From Pedobacter sp. PAMC26386 (lineage in GTDB: Bacteria; Bacteroidota; Bacteroidia; Sphingobacteriales; Sphingobacteriaceae): a DNA stretch of 64,000 bases. How positions within the stretch are numbered: the first letter of the stretch is position 1; the number at the start of each line of letters is the position of its first letter. The stretch is from NCBI GenBank assembly GCA_014302835.1, contig CP060294.1:2170001-2234000 (forward strand), read 5' to 3'. Position numbers and translations under genes: made by a program. A model generated the notes under the pieces. That model had not been told where the DNA came from and did not search any database. It saw nothing but the letters and a program-made list of their open reading frames with translations. Shown piece by piece: positions 36,601 through 37,348 of the stretch.

Positions 36601-37120
36601 AAGAAAGATAAGAGAAGTCTTCATCCAGATTATTAATTAATGTATTATATTTTTTAGCTATATAACGGTTCTGCGAAGACAAACCGAATCCATCCGATAT
36701 CAAATGGTGATATTTATAAAAATATAAATGTTCCTCATCATTTAGTTTAACCAAGTAATGTTCAAAAAGGACATTATCTTTTTTAATTTCAAATGGTTTG
36801 CTAAACTGCTCTTTCATCCAAATCTGAAGCAGTTCTTCGCCATTTTGATGCATGCTGTAATCCAATTCTTCGATTTCCAGCTGCTGGTAAGAATCATCAA
36901 AATAGATCTGAGGCGTGTGTTCATCAATATCAAACCTCATCCGGTAAGCATCAAATACTTCGGGTACTGAATTGACCGCTGCAATAAATGTTGACTTTAT
37001 AAGTGGTCCTGTGATCCTTGTGTAGCCGCCGATATTATAATAAGGATTACTCACGTTTATCAATTGATCCAGATAAACATCTTTTTGTGCCGGGTGAAGC
37101 GGAGATTTATTAATTAGCAT
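3515..37120 (-). CDS. Giant eight-module non-ribosomal peptide synthetase
   Basis: A single open frame of 11,201 residues, roughly 1.25 MDa. Domain order read from core motifs: C-A-T-E / C-A-T-E / C-A-T-E / C-A-T-E / C-A-T-E / C-A-T / C-A-T-E / C-A-T. Each A domain has YTSGSTG, YGPTE and a terminal NGK-(V/I)-D motif; each T domain has a DNFFE- or DDFFE-like core with the phosphopantetheine serine; each C and E domain has an intact HHxxxDG. The first C domain is unlike the others (PLHPAQKDVYLDQL, YNIGGY, HHLISDG) and resembles starter C domains that acylate the first residue. T domains before an E end in GGDS; those without (modules 6 and 8) end in GGHS. C domains after an E share the DCL-like SGLQEGMLFHG motif, while C7, after the E-less module 6, is LCL-like. 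No thioesterase or reductase is present, and the acidic tail (NNDDLDDEYSTTIEL) probably docks to the next NRPS. Modules are described separately. Confidence 0.97.
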   Translation of the reverse strand: MLINKSPLHPAQKDVYLDQLINVSNPYYNIGGYTRITGPLIKSTFIAAVNSVPEVFDAYRMRFDIDEHTPQIYFDDSYQQLEIEELDYSMHQNGEELLQIWMKEQFSKPFEIKKDNVLFEHYLVKLNDEEHLYFYKYHHLISDGFGLSSQNRYIAKKYNTLINNLDEDFSYLSYKDEAVKADAYYHSDEYAEEGKYWKDKIEKKPQQLLQRRFLDSSQEQRRCETVLVNLSPEDIILLEDLQNKTKSSIQQLTIAALMIYFGKTSDKQDFIFGTPLHKRKNKKVRDIVGMFTGILPFKGVYQPELSVDELIKHITTSQREDYRYSNYQIGDLSRYFKINAAEEYLLEVVINYAIIDFSLDFGEGMEAGFYELPSGYGRYPIEIWWKDYGKQQPLQLSIDYQLQFFSADEMELVAQRLLFILKQFSTRLDSKSSEIEIIPPSELQILDRFNDVTVSYPDTKNLVEIFNEYVIATPTAIALKFENQQYSYEALNAKANQLAHYLQQKGVTTDTLVPVCFDRSLDMVVAILGIMKAGAAYVPIDPGYPEDRISYMMEDTDAKIVVTTSALAEKFDLTSDIIQLDTHTKIIAEQSVLSPVNHIQSGDISYVIYTSGSTGKPKGVMVEHGGMLNHLYSKVNDLELNNSSIVAFTASYTFDISVWQLFSALLCGGTTIIYTSALILQPAELIRAIDKDKVTIWEVVPSYLAAVLQEQFVASLTAVKYLLVTGEAVSQPVLASWFEHAFYGRIPVVNAYGPTEASDDICHYIMHDTPVSTNVPLGSPIQNTQLYVVNKEMQLCPIGVAGEIGVAGICVSRGYLNRPDLTAEKFIKHPFDAASEYRMYRTGDLGRWLPDGNIEYLGRIDDQVKIRGFRIELGEIEAALQQCEEISQAVVLVKTDDNGNKRLVGYVVAGSGFDKERVVLRLKEKLPEYMIPTFFMEMESLPLTDNGKVDKKALPDPDAAALLTTAYAAPRNVMEQELANIWQELLGVQRVGIYDNFFELGGDSITTIQVSSRARRAGISLQPRDLFMNYTISSLSTLLALQVVSTIQAAQEFLTVGSGLLPVQQHFLEADTKDLSHYNQHLLLNVNKQISHEKLANAISELVKYHDALRFCYNQKQGQTEQVYGNYEGLLELADFSGSAEDLAIITADYQQGLNLEQGVLIRSVFLQTPENEAHHRLLLVIHHLAIDGVSWRILLDDLSSLLEQQERKTLKEIAGDKTTAYYQWYNALSAYGQEKRLLNQLPYWENAVQQYIPLRTNKETLSSASIADTGTFKISLNKKYTKQLLQEISHVYYTDINDVLLSALAITLSDWNDNQVVSIGLEGHGREDISARIDTSHTTGWFTSLYPVLLEVKRGTDMGFILKNIKEQLRQVPEKGIGFGVLKYLNKADSLQTRDPWDIVFNYLGKLDHSVNDDVAINPLWETFALSVSADYSLREKIAVNAIIRQGVLEIQWDYSSLHFNKKSVKELAMAFVSTLEEIITHCVAQVANSHTPADYELGEVISVTELDEFLSETVHGSSRKDQIESLARLSGLQEGMLFHGLYDGQAGTYIQQFYCTLENLDKNKFINSWQHLIRQHSILRSGFYHDVFSVPIQCIYKEAEMPISILDYRHLSNIEQENAIREFETSDRLQGFDFTAIPLMRLCLIQLRDNYYHMIWSYHHILLDGWSLPVILEELLHAYESQVTETTLSVLPNARYDDYIRYIYRKDKDIASNYWRKYMEGVSEGTLLSFISTTADRNKGKGVYEKVKLKLDSAITASLMQFAYRNHITLNTLMQGVWAYLLHRYTGKTEVTYGVIVSGRPEDLAGVERGVGMYINTLPLHTAVDEDQPLTSWLQGLQINQLESREHQYTTLNEIQRLSEISGDIFDSLLVFENYPVSKVLNEQPWQLQLENIGLHEHTNYPFNIVILAAETIQIDFGYNSTLLLPEYAASISTHFEQVLQQFMTVGEGFLSSIELLSDRERSLLLDVFNDSSEWNLQPLTIIDVFNEQVILTPENPAIVYGSASLTYRELDRCSENLAQALITKGLLPGSLVPVAMKRSMDMMVGILAILKAGAAYVPIDPDYPQERISFMLEDTAGKIAITDSEWLSLFTALAPNLEFVCLDKLVLTAVETVVQVNTITADSPAYVIYTSGSTGQPKGVLVTHRNVVSLVKDISYVELNEQDVLLSTGSPSFDATTFEYWGMLLNGGKLILCPDDSLLDSGMLKQEIRLHGVTKMWFTSSWFNQLIDTDISVFEGLSVVLAGGERLSDEHVFKIRKIYPELTVINGYGPTENTTFSLTFTIDDRGTIPIGKPLDSRTAYILDAQLRLLPAGIPGEIYLGGAGLSLGYLNRPDLTAERFLNHPFNKGDKIYKTGDVGRWLPDGNIEYQGRIDDQVKIRGYRIELGEIENVLQQCELVNQAVILVKEENGTKRMIGYVVPEGEFDRDSIVVFLKSRLPEYMIPALWVEMEKLPLTNNGKVDKKALPDADTGSLFIGNYEAPGNAMERGLATIWQDLLRIPKVGIHDNFFELGGDSIITIQVVSRAKRMGYNLHPRDLFICQTIAVLAAVLVEKEAETGLFAEQGLLAGPSGLLPIQQWFFEIANQKESHFNQHVLLTIAKDITQNIIGEAIRTLVQYHDALRFTYHSTENELVQEYGTYEGQLGVADLKVVMPDQLQEAILLTAEQYQRSLDIEKGILLRAVLILTHEEVPQHRLLIIVHHLAIDGVSWRVLVEDLQLLLENKGKSVEEVLGKKSSSVRQWHDALTVYSKNSDLTTQLSYWEKTVQQGCSLKSDFNYSGIVTYGDTTSQVLKLNRRQTRRLLQEVPKAYHTEINDILLSALAMTLAKWSGNQTVTIKMEGHGREDIATEIDTSRSIGWFTSLYPVSLEISSDLLTGDVVKSVKEQLRQIPGKGLGYGILKYISKEPSLQHPNGDIVFNYLGQMNNMLDGNGILGTAKEEAGTSVGNAFQMPDKLYINSIIKNDELEIDWRYSHYHFSSASIQHLSASFIANLETLIDHCVSRTEVSFTPSDYGLGNVISFRELDGFLDSADGNRRKQIESIYPLSGLQAGMLFHGLADTQTGSYVEQLTADITALDEQLFAQSWEYLLKQHTILRSAFYYDVFNIPVQCVLKDVKLPIEIQDYRELRKKAQQKAIQKYTAKDRVRGFNFAEAPLMRICLFRLADNEYKLLWSFHHILLDGWSLPVLIEELLQTYESLINAQSVLSAEEDRYENYIRYISGRNKQVEKEYWFNYLNPLTEGSKLPFIRTATEQIKGHGKFEIETIQIGKAITASLTAYTQRNRITLNTLVQGVWACLLHHYTGRANVVYGVTVSGRPEDLAGVERAVGMYINTLPLFTQIEPAQEVSVWLQQLQADQLRSREFQYSALNEIQRQSSVSGELFDSILIFENYPVDEVLLAQSWKLQLSGADVKEQTNYPLSITVMAAEEVNIRFEYNTELLAGADVSRIAGHFETALFHIITQKSPKLEDINILTAEERTGLIEGLNAHKFNYPADQTIVSLFAEQVLQSPSAIAVVFENEQLTYAELDELSNKLAHKLIGFSIKRGALIPLFIERSLEMIVGVLGILKAGAAYVPVHPDYPAERTAFILSDIAAPLVLSSRVSSGLLPAIDLPVILLDNKLLSAGTSTEPILEYYPSDLAYVIYTSGSTGQPKGVLVEHRSVVNLISYQGTKFGIDQTDKILQFSNYNFDASVEQIFLALFNGATLVVLDEATRLDPSALEKLLLQEQITHLHATPGFLETINAGNYGGLRRVISGGEYCRTSLAEKWKPFAAFYNEYGPTETTVTALEFQYTGSSVTIQQDGVPIGRGLGNTRTYLLDAQLRPVAAGVAGELYIAGVQVARGYLNRPEQTALSFLADPFLSGERMYKTGDICRLLPDGNLIYVGRNDEQVKIRGYRIELGEIENVLEQNSQVQQGVVLARTDDQGNQRLVGYVVPANEEQFDKEDLIAFLKTRLPEYMVPGWWVVLDKLPLTGNGKIDKKVLPEPDASAMATQEYIAPGNRLEQTLAVIWQDLLGLTQVGVHDNFFEMGGDSIITIQVVSRARRAGYGLNPRDLFTCQTISRLAAFMELQQDIKLIAEQGVLTGESGLLPIQQWFLQTETTDRSHYNQHLVLKIAKNISTEQLQIALDKLVNHHDALRFAYNLAAEGWQQKYTDNKPLIQVFDYVQNAAGWPKAIEANLDLLQLQVSINKGELLQAALLIAPAHESSNQLLLVIHHLAVDGVSWRILTDDLELLLQQEDQSVLTVLGDKTSSTRQWYTTLAAYGKRMNLLNQEDYWKKTRQESVPLRTDYIFDDGLRMADIQNHTVKLGNSSTSHLLKDVSKAYHTEINDILLNALALTLSAHNKNNKVLVGMEGHGREDLSADVDTSRTIGWLTSMYPVLLTVETGAGKGQQLKNIKEQLRQVPDKGIGYGLLKYINKTESLQGKDSWEVIFNYLGQSGHATAEGLSTLPQWELFGSSAGNDFPVEGKLAVNSMIIEEELVLYWSYSSRHFDAATIHQLAADYLLHLDTIIKHCVAKGTASFTPSDYGLGEVISYNELDQFLDDDYNGKQRKLQLESISRLSGLQEGMLFHSLYDQQAGAYIQQFTGELNDADILAFIDSWQHLLKQHSILRSAFYYNVFQVPVQCVYKEAQIPVHSLNLQHLSAREQEQAIQDYKQADLLTGFDFTSAPLMRLCLIQLGENCYQFCLTHHHILLDGWSMPVLMEELLTNYEYLVSKKELPVIIQDRYEDYIRYIERQDKEEAISYWRNYLSGLEEATLLPFIDNLSDRSKGHHSYSEEIFQLDTEFTIRLTRYAQQNRVTINTLMQGVWSYLLYSYTGRKDVAFGIVVSGRPEDLPGVESAIGMYINTLPLHGQVDLSQDIATGLQKIQEEQLESRAFQYTSLSEIQRLSGITGNLFDTLMVFENYPVSQALEAQPWSLQIDKLNVGEQHTNYPLSIIVMAGKEIDIHFSYNELLEGYYVKLIAGHFKQVLNQVVSSGKLNFGDINLLTKQEEGQLLNDFNATSISPLPVETVVTRFTEQVALHTDRPAIIVGADSMSYRQLDEQSSRFAHYLVEQGVTIGTLVPVCQERSVSIVISLLAIAKAGGVYVPIDPGYPVDRIQYMLTDIGAGLLIANEKVFAGLPTIPDLELVNPENLQLETYSSIAPVIPVNLTDLVYVIYTSGSTGQPKGVQITHAGLSNLVSWHLERYQLNSESKTTAAAGIGFDAFGWEIWPALNAGAALHIIDDEQRLSPLGLADYYLQEGITHSFLSTILIPEFIVASRNRPLALKYLLAGGDKLAAVKLDGLGFRVVNNYGPTENSVVTTSYVLTPADGETAPPIGIPVSNTQLYIVNAANKLSPIGVPGELCISGIGVARGYLNQESLTAEKFVANPFNHGTRMYRSGDLARWLPDGNIEYLGRIDDQVKIRGYRIELGEIENVLQKNLAVKQAIVLAKTDGRGNKQLVGYIVPEQVFEKENIINFLKDKLPDYMIPALWVSLDKLPMTSNGKVDKKMLPEADINTLLRINYEAPRSATEQILVEIWQDLLRVEQVGIHDNFFELGGDSIITIQAVSRAKRVGLEFQPKDLFVHQTIARLAALLQTIQAQLTAGEEGLLTGMSGLLPIQAWFFDDGGTVTSHFNQQILLNIGKDTDSSLLSGAIKQLVQYHDALRFVYQHTENGWEQHYGNYTGELKITDLTQTPADLLAAVITTESNLAQHSLNIEEGILIRAVLMLTPENESFNRLLIVVHHLAVDGVSWRILLEDLTLVLQRPQQALSIAKSHSYRQWYESLMVYSNSRSLLAQESYWKTAAQQYIPLKTEKNEEGEIRNADTANYVITLDAKQTLRLLQEAPRAYHTEINDILLSALALTLTEWNENGHVSIGLEGHGREDIDTDSDISHTVGWFTSLYPVLLEIGAEKEPADVLKNIKEQLRQIPAKGIGYGVLKYINKAPFLQSKAPWDVVFNYLGQWDNAAGGNGHLSAAKEDTGASVGDDFIFRDKLAINSSVRNGELVLDLGYSLKHFTAAGIQKIGARYLVHLQVLIDHCAAQVVTLYTPSDYGLGSAVTYQELDKFLDETYLQKLRRSQIERIYPLSGLQSGMLFHGLYDGEAGNYVEQFISVLNSVDEAIFMKSWDWVMQRHTILRSAFYADAFNIPVQCVYKLVEMPLTVFDYRNMDVLAQETAIQEYSTADRLAGFDFTTAPLMRVCLSKLEDNRTHLLWTFHHILLDGWSVPILLQELLEVYEELATGMASPALTEDRYEDYIRYIQQDDNGKAEMHWKNYLEHVTEGSLLPFVNTTADRTKGIGVYSLKELAVNAETTALLATYAQRNHITLNTLMQGVWAYLLSHYTGRSEVTYGVTVSGRPEVLPGIEHAVGMYINTLLLAARITESPLSDWLQSLQAAQLNNREYQYTPLNEVKRWVAAEGELFDTLLVFENYPVSEVLAARQWKLQLEDASITSQTNYPLWLVIMAGAEINIRFEYNTGLLDKKQVDRISGHFNQVLLQLSTSAITTAGDLVLLTDTERDELNLFNNKTVPYAKEETFVSLFAAQVIRTPLATALVYENDSLSYQELDERSNQLAHVLQSKGVGAGTFVPLCIERSLDMITGLIGILKAGAAYVPVDPDFPQDRINHMLADTAATVIVSSSSSLHLLAESNAEVITMDTVILAEYPVTPVETLVDASSPVYVIYTSGSTGKSKGVILTHRNLNDYLAGLQDALPITECCSFGLMSSIATDLGNTVLFTAFLNGGALHVFSKAAITDPYQLRTYLAEHPIDCIKIVPSHWKALSMPDYLLLPEKLLIFGGEALSSELVLKIRAFGGNCTIVNHYGPTETTIGKLLHVVKDGYPYQENIPVGKPFSNTKVYVVSVNGQLCPVGVPGELLIGGDGVASGYLNNAELSAEKFISDPFSETSGIRFYRTGDTVKYLADGNILFIGRGDDQVKIRGYRVELGEIESALTGCIEYVHQAVVLARPDEAGNKRLVGYIVPKGDFNKDGIIAYLKNRLPDYMIPLLFVELEKLPLTANGKVDKRALPEPDINSLLINDYVAPRNETENAMIAIWQEVLRLDKIGVHDNFFELGGDSIITIQVVSRSRRSGYVLSPKDIFTCQTVARLSAQLAVQESNKINAEQGTLSGNSGLLPIQQKFLNGVNPVKSFYNHHMTYAVNKEIAMEVLSGAISELAVYHDAIRFGYQQTLVGWEQVYTVQAAVLEIVDLQNNNLEQFSLELAQHTAHYEESLDLEKGILFRAVLFLSPLAEHQLLFIIHHLAVDGVSWRILSDDLELLLRNPGQPAIAVLGAKTSSYRQWYQALANYGDSRGLQRQQDYWEQVSGAYVPLRTDHNPNGLISNVDMDTAMVQLDGLATWKLLHEVSSVYHTEINDILLSALALTLSDWNKTSRVSIGLEGHGREEITEDIDTSRTVGWFTTVYPVLLEIRNDYGQLIKQVKETLRQIPDKGLGYGVLKYINQNTVLQANEPWDVQFNYLGQAGAGTGTGKFAHPKWESFGSGMGSQTPVSQPLSIAGIIQDDKLTLYWSYSNKHFNRESVEEMAAVYLKNLESLIKHCVVQQNASNYTPADFGLAGTVSMEELDQFLDENFEGKPRREQIESVYRLSGLQEGMLFHGIFDAQTSSSYVEQFSGELTDLDTEAFISSWNYLLKQHSVLRSGFYANVFAIPVQCVYKEVEMPVTMVDYSDKTMAEQKQAISAYEKADLEQGFDFAKAPLMRIYLMKLSNTKYHLCWTYHHILVDGWSMPVLMGELLKSYELLSAGKQLPLPATDRYEDYIRYIENRDADKGEDYWRNYLAKVSEGTLLPFISAATDRNKGIGEYSTHHLVLDAETTSRLSRYAQRHRITMNTLVQGVWAYLLYRYTGRTEVTYGVTVSGRPDNLPGVERAVGMYINTLPFCTHIDESQLVSLWLQAIQGEQLESREYQHIALNEIQRWAGIPGDLFDSLLVYENYPSNPITSPSLSLQVDNVRKEEHTNYPLGVAVMVAEEITVYFSYNTTLISDGYMGAIAGHFEQTILGMTSADNLLLRDIEILSVPEKQQLIHTFNATASVFPEANTIIDQFNAQVARTPHAPAFITDQVTMTYQELDEQAGRLANYLLDQGVGTETLVPLCLERSPEMVISIMAILKAGAAYVPIDPDYPQDRIRFMLEDTASTVMISSSKCVGSLPSGGLKVIQPDIEWARINQYDTLVNVPLSAANLAYVIYTSGSTGKPKGVLIEHGGVVSLALSQQHALQLTEGTRCLQFASFGFDASCYEVFNTLLSGGILILPEKEDLLSEESFGAFVQRHGVEVVLLPPSYQHIVKDVLGPITTIISGGEVLNREDARYIGATGVRVLNAYGPTENTVVSTLTDQPIQEDNVVVIGKPIANVQTYIRSENGQLCPVGVAGELCVGGIGVARGYLNRPELTAEKFIADPYSEKAGARLYRTGDLARFLPDGNIEYLGRIDDQVKVRGFRIELGEIESELQLCGLVNAAVVAVKPDLNGNSRLIGYIIPKGDFDKEAILVYLKEKLPEYMVPAVLLPIDKIPLTPNGKVDRKALPQPDNDALATGNYVAPRNTLEENIALIWQDLLSVSRVGIQDDFFELGGHSLLAMRVISALRKTLKAEITVKTLFTHKTIAELAVYISQQAPHAVRRAIEKKARPENIPLSFNQERLWFIDQLEGSVHYHIPAALRLKGQLNRVALEQAIRQLINRHEVLRTVMLEEDGKARQHVLAEYLWHLQVTDLIHQQHDSLHDYIRELIMTPFDLAADHMLRANLILLDTDVSVLVLTMHHIASDGWSVSILVNELAAYYEAFTAGKPLELAELAIQYADFAIWQREQLTPVLLDKQLGYWKKQLSGTEPLQLPADFQRPAMQSKNAASYAFVMKPEMLEQLHVLSRKQDATLFMTLLAVFKVLLSRYSGQQDICIGTSIAGRVQQETENLIGFFVNTLALRSHTDLNISFNTFIQQVKEITLDAYENQELPFEKVVEAVVKERDLSRTPLFQVMFELHNTPEMPELSLGKVVVSSEDIDAATAQFDMTVNMLESNGELNGYITYCTDLYSEATIERLSIHFEQLLNAVISSPDSLLGQLPMLTAGEQEQLLNVFNATETVYPHDKTAIDIFETQVLLNPLAVAIVFEDQVYTYQELNERSNQLAGYLRSKGVVTDTLVPVCLERSAEMAVAILGILKAGGAYVPVDPGYPDERISFMLEDTNASVIVTTSELKAKIVAFASSDTVLLDADRDKINTWGVTSPVNSSGPGDLAYVIYTSGSTGKPKGVMVEHAGMLNHLYAKINDLQLTAETVVAFTASYTFDISVWQLFSALLCGGKTVIYSTESILEPAILIDAVEADGVTILELVPSYLNAVLQENTLPELKQLSYLLVTGEAVSQPLLAQWFAHTHYSRIPVVNAYGPTEASDDICHHIMYEAPSRINVPVGKPVQNMRIYVLSSGDQLCPVGVPGEICVSGIGVSRGYLNRPDLTASRFVDTPFEESGKMYRTGDLGRWLPDGTVEYLGRIDDQVKIRGFRIELGEIENVLQQNEAIIQAAVIVKSDESGNKRLVAYVVAEGTFDREATVSWLKNHLPEYMVPGLFVALDQLPLTGNGKVDRKGLPDPDMGSLQTGSYSAPRNEQETILAGIWEELLHIPQVGIYDNFFELGGDSIITIQVVSRVRRAGFSLHPRDLFIHQTIAGLSACMAAEAASASSGEQGLLEGESGLLPIQQHYFESGNSELSHYNQSVFLSIDKTITSSRLTEIISQLVAAHDALRFTYQQTAEGWRQVYSPYTGSLEIDDLRSLKSSVLMETIAAHNDRYQASLDILQGTLLRAVFILTPDTTPQNRLLLVVHHLAVDGVSWRILLEDFEQLLSQKSLPQYKTASYRQWHQALMNYSAKTSVQNQRGYWENVVAAAKPMRTIHSWPGMVTGAEIQQHTTSLDGLLTRQLLQDVPRAYHTVINDLLLTALAQTLADWNKHSTIVVGLEGHGREDFIPGVDISRTVGWFTSLYPVMLSVVPGAEAGLQLKSIKEQLRLVPDKGLGYGVLKYIDKVSALGGTDPWEVEFNYLGQLDNLVKEEDNSLLSGAAESSGKSISDSHPVRELLSINSLIQGGELQVNWSFSSRHFTPDAISEMSSAYLENLGNLIAHCITVETPVFTPSDYNLGEEITNEELDKFLDADHHGSTRKLQMESMSRLSGLQEGMLFHSLYDDHAGAYIEQFTTVLTGVEPEIFARSWESLLRNHSILRSGFYYNEFKIPVQCIYREVKIPMNVVDCSGMSKEEQEQFIHNYEQADRLDAFDLTAAPLMRIYLIRMDANRYKLFWTYHHVLLDGWSLAVLLGELLQIYEQLITGQSALQVVEDRYEDYIRYIERQDKEEATAYWKKYLGGLEEPSLLPFISITADRTKGIGLYKDENLHLDRETTSRIIRYVQRNHITLNTLMQGVWAYLLSRYTGNKDVVYGVIVSGRPDDLAGVEQRVGMYINTLPLRATTALSQPVSAWLQEIQADQISSRNYQYTTLNDIRRWSAVSGELFDSLLVFENYPVDKVLSAQSWKLETESVSMNEQGNYPLSLIIGTGEETNITFNYNSSLLDTTYAEAIAGHFKAALLYMITQENATLNDVEILSAGQKSDLLNDSDDNAFAYPSAQTMADLFEDQVLRSPSAVAVVFEERKLTYSELDELANKLANHLVTLGAKRDMMIPLFIERSPEMLVGMLAIMKAGAAYVPILPDSPAERTAYILSDIGAGMILSSTESANFLPATDLPVILLDSEEALFTECALTVPSGQRLPSDLAYVIYTSGSTGLPKGVLVEHGGVVNLLSYLGEKYSIDNRDRILQFSNYNFDASVEQIFLALFNGGTVVQLDEATRLDPSALESLLIREKITHIDATPGFLETMNAGVYGGLKRIVSGGEYCRVSLAEKWKPYVAFYNEYGPTETSIVAIRYEYKDVPHQDGVPIGRAVGNTRAYLLDEQLRLVPAGVAGELYIAGVQVARGYLNLPEQTAVSFLADPFVSGERMYKTGDICRLLPDGNLTYVGRNDDQVKIRGFRIELGEIVNSLEQSSLVAQGIVLARQDDYGNKRLVGYVVPKNGSFDQDGLLTFLKSRLPDYMVPALWVVLDQLPLTSNGKIDKRALPDPDMNALTASEYVSPRNEIEQSLALIWQELLGLVQVGVHDNFFELGGHSLQVMRMISAIRKVMQVEVSVRTLFELTTIDALAKYININNDDLDDEYSTTIEL
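6655..11235 (-). other. NRPS module 7: LCL C - A(Dab) - T - E
   Basis: Residues about 8630-10155. This C domain differs from C2-C6 and C8: it has FNQERLWFIDQLEG and HHIASDG near 8767, LCL features that fit an upstream L-residue. A has YTSGSTG near 9242, T serine is near 9633, E HHLAVDG near 9820. The pocket again reads D-I-W-E-L-T-A-D-D, the Dab code. Predicted residue D-Dab. Confidence 0.8.
11235..14355 (-). other. NRPS module 6: C - A(hydrophobic/aromatic) - T, no E
   Basis: Residues about 7590-8630. C HHILVDG near 7728, A YTSGSTG near 8197, T near 8578 with DDFFELGGHS. There is no epimerization domain, so the residue should stay L. The pocket reads D-A-Y-L-I-G-A-V-V plus lysine, which matches no code I can name firmly; it is partly like Tyr codes ending GAVVK. 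The surrounding A domain is very similar to the Phe-like A domain of the second NRPS. Confidence 0.65.
14355..18910 (-). other. NRPS module 5: C - A(Asp) - T - E
   Basis: Residues about 6070-7590. C HHILLDG near 6210, A YTSGSTG near 6673, T serine near 7066, E HHLAVDG near 7253. The pocket reads D-L-T-K-I-G-H-I-G plus lysine, one conservative change from the surfactin Asp code DLTKVGHIGK. The A4 region has the unusual SIATDLGNT shape typical of Asp/Asn domains. Predicted residue D-Asp; no hydroxylase is seen in the window. Confidence 0.83.
18910..23450 (-). other. NRPS module 4: C - A(Leu) - T - E
   Basis: Residues about 4560-6070. C HHILLDG near 4697, A YTSGSTG near 5165, T serine near 5548, E HHLAVDG near 5737. 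The pocket reads D-A-W-F-L-G-N-V-V plus lysine, identical to the leucine code of bacitracin and lichenysin synthetases. Predicted residue D-Leu. Confidence 0.87.
23450..28010 (-). other. NRPS module 3: C - A(basic, Dap candidate) - T - E
   Basis: Residues about 3040-4560. Motifs: C HHILLDG near 3180, A YTSGSTG near 3645, T serine near 4033 in a DNFFEMGGDS variant, E HHLAVDG near 4222. The pocket reads D-A-E-H-I-G-E-V-T plus lysine. Acidic residues at positions 3 and 7 suggest a basic side chain. With Dap synthesis genes in the same operon, Dap is a candidate, with Lys or Orn as alternatives. The assignment is inference only. Confidence 0.6.
28010..32560 (-). other. NRPS module 2: C - A(Val) - T - E
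   Basis: Residues about 1520-3040. C has HHILLDG near 1663, A has YTSGSTG near 2133, T serine is near 2516, and E has HHLAIDG near 2706. The pocket reads D-A-F-W-L-G-G-T-F plus lysine (context FDATTFEYWG, then MWFTSSW), the standard valine code. Predicted residue D-Val. Confidence 0.85.
32560..37120 (-). other. NRPS module 1: starter C - A(Dab) - T - E
   Basis: Residues about 1-1520. The starter-like C domain has HHLISDG near residue 140; A has YTSGSTG near 610; T serine is near 1003; E has HHLAIDG near 1187. Lining up the A-domain pocket on the GrsA positions gives D-I-W-E-L-T-A-D-D plus the A10 lysine, the code I know for 2,4-diaminobutyrate in Pseudomonas NRPSs (FDISVWQ context). The product would be an acylated D-Dab. 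Acylation is inferred from the C-domain type. Confidence 0.8.
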
Positions 37121-37295
37121 AATTTACATTAATTTTAAGATGCAACTGCTTAGGATTTTATGATGACAGTTAGCATTAAATATTGAACATACCAAGCCCA
37201 TCAGTACTGTATTTTAAGCAGCATACCGATACAAAGCCTGGATGACATTTATTTAGTTTAGGAGGTAAATAGATGAGAGACATTAAGTTTAATAG

Positions 37296-37342
37296 TATAA
37301 CTGTATCCACTACACCAAAAAGGTATTGTAGATACAGTTATA
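37296..37342. other. Long inverted repeat between sbnB-like gene and NRPS
   Basis: Perfect 12-bp arms (TATAACTGTATC and its complement) enclose 23 nt in which CTACA/ACC and GGTGTAG can extend the stem with a bulge. It begins 7 bp after the SbnB-like stop codon. On the transcribed strand no U-tract follows, so a classic intrinsic terminator is not supported. A processing or stability hairpin, or an attenuator separating precursor genes from the NRPS, is possible. Confidence 0.6.
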
Positions 37343-37348
37343 TTATTA

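Noticed and set aside
1..37120. Polyketide synthase or hybrid modules
   Set aside because: No ketosynthase or acyltransferase motif is present; all modules are C-A-T with or without E.
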